Shown: positions 56,601-64,000 of the stretch, piece by piece
Numbering within the stretch: the first letter of the stretch is position 1
Layout of the letters: every line of letters begins with the position of its first letter
NCBI GenBank assembly: GCA_013397865.1
Contig: VZTI01002339.1
Location: 557,604 to 621,603 of the forward strand
Origin: Struthidea cinerea
Lineage: Eukaryota > Chordata > Aves > Passeriformes > Corcoracidae
Reading direction: 5' to 3'
Length of the DNA stretch: 64,000 nt
The notes under the pieces: model-generated
What the model was told of the DNA's origin: nothing
What the model saw: only the letters and a program-made list of their open reading frames with translations
Database searches by the model: none
Position numbers and translations under genes: made by a program

Positions 56601-59600
56601 CCAAGATCTTTAGGGTGCAAACTCTCTGCTGGAGAGGGACATGGCCTTCCAGGCAGGAATGTCATGCAGCCTGCAGCCGGCTCTCAAAGGGACACCTGGA
56701 GCAGCTGGCATTTCCCCGAGGCCATTCCATGTTGTTGGGAGAGCCAGAGAGGTAAAATGGACCCCAAAGTAAGGCAGAAGGACCCTGGCCTCCCCTGCAG
56801 AGCTCCTGGGGCAGCAGGACCCTCAGGACCTCCTTGGTGGCTGCATATGAGGGGTTGTGTCCCTTGTCCCTCGGCTGGATGGAAGCAAGACAAGGAGTGA
56901 AATGAGGCTTCCTGCACTGCAGGTCCCATCAAGGGCATCACCACCACCATGATGAGCTGCAGAAAAAACACAGCTGCCTCTGGGAACCAGAAAATGAGAA
57001 GCAGGGAGCCCAGCTTGGGCTGGGGGGGCAGGTTTGCAGGGATGGGCGTGGAGAAGATGCCAGGGCAGCTCTGCCTGAGGGCAGGGCTGGTGTCACTCTC
57101 TGTCTGTCTTGGAGAACAGGCAAGTGTCCCTTAACATCCTGAACATCCTCCAGCGTTGTCCTGCCTTCCCAGACCTGCCACGATGGCTGCCCCTGACAGC
57201 CCCAGCTGAAGGGAGCATTTCCAAGCCTTGCCTGGCATTAAAGGGAGGGTCAGAATTAACTGCCCAAACACTGTGATGAGGCAAGAGCCACTACAGCACA
57301 TGTCACCACACATCTCACCTGGTCAGGAGACTTACCTTCCTGTCCCCCAGGGGCAGGACACAGCTGGCTTGGTCAGGGGCAGTGGGATCCCGCTTCGGAG
57401 CTGGGGTTCAAACATCAAGGAATCCATGCCTCAGTGCGCTGTGCTTTAATCCAGGGGTTTGAGAGGCCTGCTGTGGGTCTGTGAAGCTCAGGGTTTAGGT
57501 CTGTGATGCTCCCAGGGTGTGCAGGAGTTTGGAATGCTCGTGTGGGTGCTCCCACAGGTGCCTGGCGAGCACCTGCAGCAGAGCCACGTGGCTGTACCTG
57601 CTCCTGACTTGCCACCAGGCTGGTGGCCCCTGGGCATCTTTCAAGGTGGTGCCCCTCAGCTTCCCCTTTGCTTGGTGTTTCAGTGGGAAGCTAGTGTCTC
57701 CAAAGTGGAAGAATTTCAAGGGGCTGCGGCTGCTTTGCTGGGATAAAATTCGACTCAACAACGTGATATGGAGAGCATGGTACATCCAGTGTGAGTATGG
57801 GCCAGCCCCCACTCTGTCTGCCAGATGCCAGGCTGTGCCAGTGAGATGGGGCTGGCAACGGAACGACCACGTACAGGTGCGGAGATAGGGATGGGACATG
57901 GATACAGCCTGCTGTGTTCTCCCCTGTGCAGATGTGGAGCGGAGGAAGAACCCTGTGTGCGGCTTCATCACCCCTCTGGAGGGCATGGAGGCTGATGAGC
58001 ACCGAAAACCGGAGGTAGGGCAGGGTCCCTTGCAGCTCTCTGGGGCAGCAGCAGGTCTGTGTGGCACAGTGGGGATCTGGGGACACGTTGCATTTCACAG
58101 ATTTGCTGGAAGAGATGTTTCTGATATGGTACAAGGAAAGCAGCCCTGGCTGGGGGGTGCTGGGGCCGGGGAGCTCAGCCATGACCCCCTGTCCTGTCCC
58201 CCAGGCTGTCGTGCTGGAGGGAAACTACTGGAAACGCCGCATCGAGGTGGTGATGAGGGAGTACCACAAGTGGAGGATCTACTATAAGAAGAGGGTGAGT
58301 GGCTCTGCCCATGCTGTTCCCCATCCTGTGGCAGTGCCAGCAGTGGGATGGAACACAGTGTGCCCAACCTGGAGCTGTGGCTGACAGGGCGGGACGTGAC
58401 AGGGTCTTGCCAGCATGGGAGGGGGATGCTAGCTCGCCCCCTGAGCTCTGCCCCCTTTGCCCTTCCCCAGACCAGGCCCACCCTGCCTGGGGGGTGACAT
58501 AGGCTGTCTTCTCCTTCCAGCTCCGAAAGTCCACCCGGGAAGGAGAGATCTCCAGTTCAAAGCGGGTGAGTCTGCTGAGAAAGGGTGGGAAATGGGAGAA
58601 AGGAGAGCACAATTTGGACCCCTGCACTGGGCAGAAGGGCAAAGAAAAGCCCCAGGGCATGATAAGCCCATTGGAATGGGATGCTAAGCATCTGGGATGC
58701 TGGGTTCACCCTCTGGAAGCAGCAATGTGCCAGGTGTTAAGGTTTGGAGGGAGCAAACACTGCAGGGAGCATGGGAGCTGCCGGGGGAGTAGCCAGGGAG
58801 CCAGACATGGACCCTACCCACAAAAGGTGTCCACTCGCTCCTTCGCTCTACCTCATGCAGAACGAGGATGTCTGGAGGCCAACGGAGAAATGGTGCAACC
58901 AGCTCTTCTGCAACGTAGTGCCCATGCTGCTTGGGGATGAGGAGGAGGAGCGTGGGAGCAGGCAGCATTTCGATTTGGACACCTTCCTCTCGGACATATC
59001 TGACACCCTCTTCACCATGACACAGATGCCCAGCAGTCACCAGGCACTCCCCGAGGATGGTAGGTGCCCCAGACCATGCTTCAGCAGGATGTGGAGGAGG
59101 AATCTGAATTCTGCCTCTTGGCTGAGCCCCCGAGAGCTGCCAACCATGTCCTTTTGGGCAGGCAGGGTCCCCTGGCATCTGCCCTGCTGGGGCAGGGGGA
59201 AGGGATATTCCTGTCCTGCCCAAACAGGAGCCACCAGAGGAGGGGGATGGTTAAGGAGTGTTTGGGCAGGGTGGGATCATCCCCTTCTCCTGTGGCTCCC
59301 TATGCATCAGCATACGCTGTCCCAGGGCTGAGCTCCCCAGGGACCACCGGCATCATGAAGGACTTTGCCCCAGCCCCCAGGGCAGATCCTGCTTCCATGA
59401 CCACTCTTTGCTGTCCCTACCTGGCCCTGTCCCTGGGGCATCTGCAGCTCCAGCCAGGTCCTGTGCCAAGGATCAGCCTTTCACTGGGGTTCCTGGGAAC
59501 TGGATGAGGCCCTAGAGGTGCTGATGGACAGAGTGGTGGGGTGGGATGGCCCTGGCTCTCCACAGGGTAGGCACTTATCTCCCTGCCCAGTGATACAGGG

Positions 59601-62600
59601 CGACTCTGGGGTGACACAGAGGTGTGGCAGCTAGGTAGGTGTCAGGGCAGTGGTGGGAGCAGCCCTCAAGGTGGGTCTTGGAGATGCTGTGGCTGGGCCT
59701 TGATGTTCCAGCTCTGCCCTCTTCCAGCATATGTTGGGAATGCTGACATGATACAGCCGGATTTGGCACCCCTGCAGCCCAGCCTAGATGACATGGACAT
59801 ATCAGGTAAGAGGCAGCCTGGATACGGTACCACATCCCACCCAGCCCTGCACCCTGTGACTGCCTAAAATGGGGGAGTCACAGATTTGGCCTGGCAGCAG
59901 TGGGAGCTGCTGAGGCAGGCAGAAAGCACTGACATCCAATGGCACGGGAAAAGCAGCATGGATGGGCAAGGGCTGAGGGCAGAGCCTTGGTGTGCCTGGC
60001 TGCCCCTGGACAGAGCCACAGAAGGTCAGAAAGGGCTTGGCCAGGAGCTGTGGGAGGGGCGTTCTACAAAAAGAGGGTATTTCCAGGAGTGCCAAAGCCC
60101 CTCTTTTTGGCTGCAGATAGAGGAAGGACAGTTGTCCCCCAGAGGAAGAGGAAACCTCTAGAGAGTAGGTTCTGCTGGGTCCCCTCCTCACCCCACTGCC
60201 CAGCCAGCCTGGGCGGTAGGTTTGGAGCTGTGACCCTGCACTGGGCTGCGCTACATCCCCTGGGGACAAGTCACTGTCCCTGCCAGGCTGCCCAGAGACA
60301 AACCTGGCACTGGTGTCCAGCTGGAGGGCAGGGGGCTGCTGAGGGAACACCAGCAAGTGGGCAGTGGCAAACTCCCCCATGCTGCCCTGCGGGCTCTGAG
60401 CTGTGAGCATACATGCAGTCAGCTGGGACATGTCCTGGTCCCAGCAGTGTCCCCATATGCCAGGGTAAGGCACTGTTGGGGACCAGCTTTGCCCTCAAAC
60501 TTGCCAGAGCTGGTGGCCTGTGCACACTATGCAGGGTGGGAGCTGGTGGGGGTTGGTGGCTACCCAGCTATAGCTAGTGGCCTCGGGCAGCACCAGCATC
60601 TCCAGACCCCTCTGAGCACCCTGGAGCTCCACGGCCCGTCTCCACTTCCTCCAGGAGGAGGAAAAAAGGGTACTTGCACCATACAGCTGCAGGGTGTTGC
60701 AAGACCAGATGCTGGCGGGGAGCAGGCTGGGCACTCTATGTGCCAGGGCAGGTGGTGGCATGGATGCCCTCGGGATGGATGCCCTCGGGATGGATGAGGT
60801 GGGAAGACTCCTGCCAGCACCCTCTCAACTCATTCCAAACAGAGATCCCATCAGGCTGAGCCGTGCTGGGAAGAGGGTCTGTTGCCATGGCTGGTGCTTC
60901 ACCTTCTGTCCCCTGGTGCCCTAAGCGGGCATCAGTTGCTGGAAGGTGTGACAGCTCCAAGTGGGTCAAACTGACACTTGGTAAGTGTCTCTTATCCCAA
61001 GAGGTCCTGTATGGTGTCACAGCAGCAGTTCCAGCACCTCTCTGAGGGTCCAGGATGGCCTCATGCTCAGCAGGAGTTGGCAGGAGCACGGTGGTGCCTC
61101 TCTGAACTAATACATCAGTCAGGTTGGCTTTTTTCCTGGGAAAAGGCCTGCATTTTGCTTCAGGGTGTTTCTTGGCAATGGGATGGATTTTACTGCAGAC
61201 CACAATATCAAAAGGAAACATCCCTTCCTGCTCTGACCATGTCCAGTGCCTCAGCCAAGGGGCACTGCTGGGGCTGGGGAGGGTCCCAAGTCCAGCTGTG
61301 GCTCCTGGTCTGCCAGGCTAGTGTGTCCTGGGACAGAGCAGCATCCTGTGGGGTGCTTGGAGACCTGTCGTTTTGAGTTTCGTCCTGGAGGGAGCAGCTC
61401 CCTGGGTGATAAGGTGTTACACCTGAGCACTGTGCGTGTCATGTACCCCTGGGGCTGTGGGGAGAGTGGGGAGAGGAGACTGGGGTACTGGGTGCCAGCC
61501 AACCCAATTATGTCCCAAAAAGTCACTTTTTGAGCAGGGCAGGCAATGGCTTTTCGTGGCTTGGGAGCAAGGATCACCCAGCAGCCTCGTGCAGAGCTAC
61601 ACAGGGCAGGCGTGCGGGGTGGGCACCATGGGGTCACAGGGCTGTCATTGTGTCGGGTGGTGTGGCAGAGCTCAGTGCCTGTCAGTCAGTGCCTGCAAAC
61701 CGATCCCCAAATGAGGAAGCATCTCGTGTCTGCAGCGGGTGCTGGAGTGCGGTATGAGGCAGATGGAGAAGTCCTGATGGCAGAGGCGAGGGAGCAGCCC
61801 AGCCCTGTGCCCTGCTGGCACCGTGCTCCAGGTAGGATCTGTGCTGGGCACGGGGGCTGGGCTGTCCGTCCCATGGGGTGGCAATGCCCTGCTGCACTGC
61901 AGGGCTCTCCCCAAAGCCTGGGACCAGTGCTGGAAGGTCCTTGGGTTGGGAAGGCCCGATCGCATTGGAGAGCATCCTAAGGTTTGAGCAGGACACCAAA
62001 GGTGTGGTTTGCTGACCACGCAGGCTCTTCTCTCTTGAGCAGGGCTGTGCCCTGGCCATGCCACACTGCCTGGAGCGAAACAGGGTGATACGACAGTGAG
62101 GAGAAGCATGAGCAAGAGCTATGGGGTGAGGAAGGGGCAGGAGAAAGGGAAGACAGGGCTCCCAGGGACTGCCAGCCACCTTCCATCCCTGTTACACAGT
62201 GAGAGGCACAAGAGGGTCTGACAGGCACAGTGAGAGGCACAATCACATCTGACAGGCTAAGTACCACAAATGCCTATAAATACCTGCAGAGCTTCAGTGC
62301 TGGTGGCAGGGACATCCTGGGCATGGCTGAGGTGGGGGCAATGTGGGGCTGGACTGCATCCCAGGAAGGCCAAGCTCCTGCCTGGCAGTACTGTGGCACA
62401 CACAGAGTGCTGGCCTGTGGAGGGGCAGGGATGGCCCTGCCATGCTGTCAGGGATTCACCATGGCTGTGGCAGGGGTAAGGGGCAGTCTGAGGGCTGACT
62501 GGGACATCTCAGCGGTGGCTCTGTCCTGTCGCACATCAGTGTTCCCCTCAGATGGCAGCGCATGGCACGCTGGAATCATCACCATGCCCAGTCCCGTGGC

Positions 62601-64000
62601 ATCCCACAGTGCTGGCATGTTTGCTCCTCTGGTGTAGATTCAGCAGGGTCTCAGGCCTTTGTGGGTCCCAGCCAGGGCATCCCAGGTGCTGGAGCCTGGA
62701 CCACAGATAGTGCTCTGAGCATGGCTGTGCACACCAGGCAGGCAGAACTGGCAGCAGGGCCTGGAGGTGGCACTGCCAGTGCCAGCCAAGGGCTGGAGAG
62801 CACAGCTGGGTGCTTCCCAGAGGAGATGCGAGTGCCTGTCCCCCTGCTCAGGCACTGAGCCTGTGCCAGGAGCTGCCAGGCAGCAAACCTAGTGAACCCT
62901 CCTGCTCCATCCTACAGGGAAGCATCCAGCAGTGCTATCCCTGTCCCACAGTCATCCTCTCCATGAAAAACCCTTCCTATGACGATGCCAGAGCCAGCAC
63001 TGATGCAGGCAGTGAGCCAAGGCATTCATGGGGCTGATGTGCCCAGGGAGACAGCTGCCAAAACTGTGGGGCCAGCCCTTTGTGCTGTGGTGTCTGGGCC
63101 TGCGGAAGGACCAGGGTTGTGGGAAGGAGAGAGGAAGGGAGTGGGAGTCACGGCAGGGTCACGCGGCTCAGCTTCGGGAAGGCCATGGGATGTGGTTAGC
63201 CGCAGGCTGCACGCACAGCAGCGCTGGAGTGGGCAGCACAGAACTTGACACCACTCCAGGGGACCACCCCCGTGGCTTGGGAATGCTGTGACCTGATTGT
63301 CCAGCCCCTCCGCTGTGGCTGCCCCCCCAACCGGGGTGTCATAGTCCCTGCCCCAGCCTGGGGCTGATACAGCAACACACACCCCTGGGAACAGCTCTGG
63401 GGCTGGAGTATGTGGAGTTCAGCTGGGTATCGGGGATGGGGTCCCCACACTTAGGTGGCATTCAAGGTGGGTTCTCCTGCCTCTATGCATCTGGCAACGC
63501 CGGCCCTGGGTGCAAATCTGCTGGAGCTGCCCTGGCCCCAAAAAGTGCAGAGTGCCAGTAACAGGGTATGGTTCCACCCCTCGTGCCCCAGGGTGTCCCC
63601 CTCCTCTCTGGGCAGGTCCGCTTATGCCGGTCACTGTGTCTCCACTTGGCCCTGCAGAAATCTTCACCAGCCACCGGCCACCCCCATCTCAGACACAACC
63701 GGGCTACCAGGATCCATCCTGCTTCTTGCCCATGGCCGAGCCCCTGTTCAGCAGTGGAGGGTCCCTGATGGGAGCTCGGGGTCTGCCTGCGAGCCCTGAG
63801 GCCCAACTCCTACCTGGCACCCTTCTCCAGGTGAGTGGGATCCCAGCCTGTAGCCTGCGGCTTACTGGTGTCCCAGTCACCTGCCCTGACCCTGCCATGT
63901 CTTCTGCAGCCCAGTGGTGCCTCCCAGCTCAGCCTCCACAGCGCCTTCCTGGGCTCTGAGCTGCCCCTGGCCCCCTTGCCCCCCGAACCCCCCGACGTGG
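50331..64000 (+). CDS. MLXIPL: MLXIPL (ChREBP) coding exons 1-9, truncated by window end
   Basis: Nine exons (50331-50626, 57684-57790, 57932-58014, 58205-58294, 58521-58565, 58861-59059, 59728-59805, 63658-63830, 63911-64000+) with GT/AG borders and matching phases encode the N-terminal part of carbohydrate-response-element-binding protein. It is the glucose-responsive bHLH-ZIP transcription factor that, with MLX, drives glycolytic and lipogenic genes. Seen here are the low-glucose inhibitory domain with its conserved Mondo regions: HSGHFMVSSPHSDSLPRRR, the export-signal segment DPTLTRLFECMSLEY, the 14-3-3-binding helix DKIRLNNVIWRAWYIQY, and the basic YWKRRIEVVMREYHKWRIYY block. The glucose-response element follows, then the start of the Pro-rich activation region. 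The bHLH-ZIP and dimerisation parts lie beyond 64000. Confidence 0.96.
52076..52524. repeat. False tandem duplication joined by a single N
   Basis: 52076-52299 and 52301-52524 are two copies of the same 224 bases, differing at only a few positions, with the lone N at 52300 between them. This looks like overlapping contig ends that were not merged. Confidence 0.9.
52170..52299 (-). mobile_element. CR1 LINE 3' fragment (in duplicated contig end)
   Basis: The segment CCTTGTCCAGCCTGGCCTTGG through GGGAAGAATTTCTTCCCAATA is a reverse CR1. It is repeated in 52395-52524. Confidence 0.85.
52395..52735 (-). mobile_element. CR1 LINE fragment
   Basis: This is the same reverse CR1, continuing through CTTGTCCAAAGTCCCTCTCC and AGGCTGGACAACCCCAGCTC toward the 5' part of the element. 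Confidence 0.9.
53285..53560 (-). mobile_element. Diverged internal CR1 fragment
   Basis: TTCAGGCTGAACAAACCCA, then CCAACCACCTTGATATCCTC and TGGACACAGTGTCCAGACTTG, follow the reverse CR1 internal sequence with many changes. Confidence 0.65.
57684..57790 (+). CDS. MLXIPL: MLXIPL exon 2
   Basis: It encodes GKLVSPKWKNFKGLRLLCWD then KIRLNNVIWRAWYIQ. This is the 14-3-3-binding helix region. Trp replaces human Arg117 in LLCRDKIR, while the Arg of IWRAW (human 128) is kept. Confidence 0.96.
57932..58014 (+). CDS. MLXIPL: MLXIPL exon 3
   Basis: It encodes VERRKNPVCGFITPLEGMEA then DEHRKPE. Asn stands where human has Ser140 (KRRKSPVCGF), a known phosphorylation site. Confidence 0.95.
58205..58294 (+). 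CDS. MLXIPL: MLXIPL exon 4
   Basis: It encodes AVVLEGNYWKRRIEVVMREY then HKWRIYYKKR, identical to human. It contains the basic nuclear import segment. Confidence 0.97.
58521..58565 (+). CDS. MLXIPL: MLXIPL exon 5
   Basis: This 45-nt exon encodes LRKSTREGEISSSKR. It aligns with human LRKPSRED; the position of Ser196 is Thr. Confidence 0.9.
58861..59059 (+). CDS. MLXIPL: MLXIPL exon 6
   Basis: It encodes WCNQLFCNVVPMLLGDEEEE and FLSDISDTLFTMTQ, conserved in the glucose-response activation element, preceded by a variable NEDVWRPTEK. It ends in phase 1. Confidence 0.95.
59728..59805 (+). CDS. MLXIPL: MLXIPL exon 7
   Basis: It encodes YVGNADMIQPDLAPLQPSLD then DMDIS. Human has DDFMDIS, so one Phe codon is absent. 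The donor GTAAGA is in phase 1. Confidence 0.94.
59806..63657 (+). other. MLXIPL intron 7, about 3.9 kb
   Basis: GC-rich sequence with many chance open frames on both strands and a small 15-base duplication at 60762-60791. No conserved exon was recognised between exon 7 (ending DIS) and exon 8 (EIFT). Confidence 0.5.
63658..63830 (+). CDS. MLXIPL: MLXIPL exon 8
   Basis: After a 3.85-kb intron it encodes EIFTSHRPPPSQTQPGYQDP and CFLPMAEPLFSSGGSL, corresponding to human DFFTNSRLPQPP...VVDSLFSSG. It ends in phase 0 at LLQ. Confidence 0.88.
63911..64000 (+). CDS. MLXIPL: MLXIPL exon 9, cut by window end
   Basis: It begins PSGASQLSLHSAFLGSELPL then a Pro-rich run, corresponding to the human SSAFLSSDFLLPEDPKPRLPPPP region. 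The acceptor is TTCTGCAG. The exon continues past 64000. Confidence 0.85.

Larger units (their letters stand above)
50627..57683 (+). other. MLXIPL intron 1, about 7 kb
   Basis: It contains CR1 fragments around 52170-52735 and 53285-53560 and the assembly duplication at 52076-52524. The open frame at 55619-56188 on the plus strand shows no recognised domain. Nothing else was recognised. Confidence 0.5.

Noticed and set aside
59802..60473. 223-codon minus-strand frame
   Set aside because: GC-rich MLXIPL intron 7; no domain and no splice context.

Overview
The window looks like avian nuclear DNA. It has many CR1 LINE 3' ends in both orientations, endogenous-retrovirus LTRs of the type seen in songbird genomes, short GT-AG introns, a CpG-island promoter and two vertebrate genes. 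I infer a neoavian bird, possibly a passerine. Species cannot be fixed from the sequence.

Left third (about 1-22.8 kb, minus strand): the 5' two thirds of BAZ1B (WSTF, the Williams syndrome transcription factor). Nine coding exons (15921 down to 1609) join with consistent phases into 953 codons. They correspond to about residue 36 of the human protein up to just before the PHD/bromodomain part, which lies beyond the left edge. Exon 1, with the start codon, falls in or next to a 428-base run of N (22361-22788) inside the CpG-island promoter.

Middle (about 23-50 kb): an accessory region rich in CR1 and LTRs. It holds two paralogous genes for secreted fibrinogen-domain (FReD, FGL1/MFAP4-like) proteins on the plus strand. 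FReD-B (40688-43405) is complete and intact: TATA box, signal-peptide exon, linker exon and FReD exon, 280 aa. FReD-A (31868-32921) has a scavenger-receptor cysteine-rich (SRCR) exon directly upstream, spliceable in phase to its FReD exon. The SRCR exon carries an in-frame TAG, and a disulfide cysteine of the FReD is replaced by serine. The last 447 coding bases of the two FReD exons are almost identical, while the flanks differ strongly, which points to recent gene conversion. Solo LTRs with 6-bp target duplications lie at 25658-26019, 35451-35827 and 44085-44758; another LTR is at 47516-48145 and a nested ERV remnant at 35-37.1 kb.

Right (about 50-64 kb, plus strand): the first nine coding exons of MLXIPL (ChREBP), with a TATA box 245 bases before the ATG and a 7-kb first intron. 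The gene runs off the right edge before its bHLH-ZIP part.

BAZ1B and MLXIPL are both Williams-region genes. Here they are head to head, with the FReD cluster between them and no BCL7B or TBL2. Part of the assembly is faulty: besides the N gap, a single N at 52300 joins two nearly identical 224-base copies.
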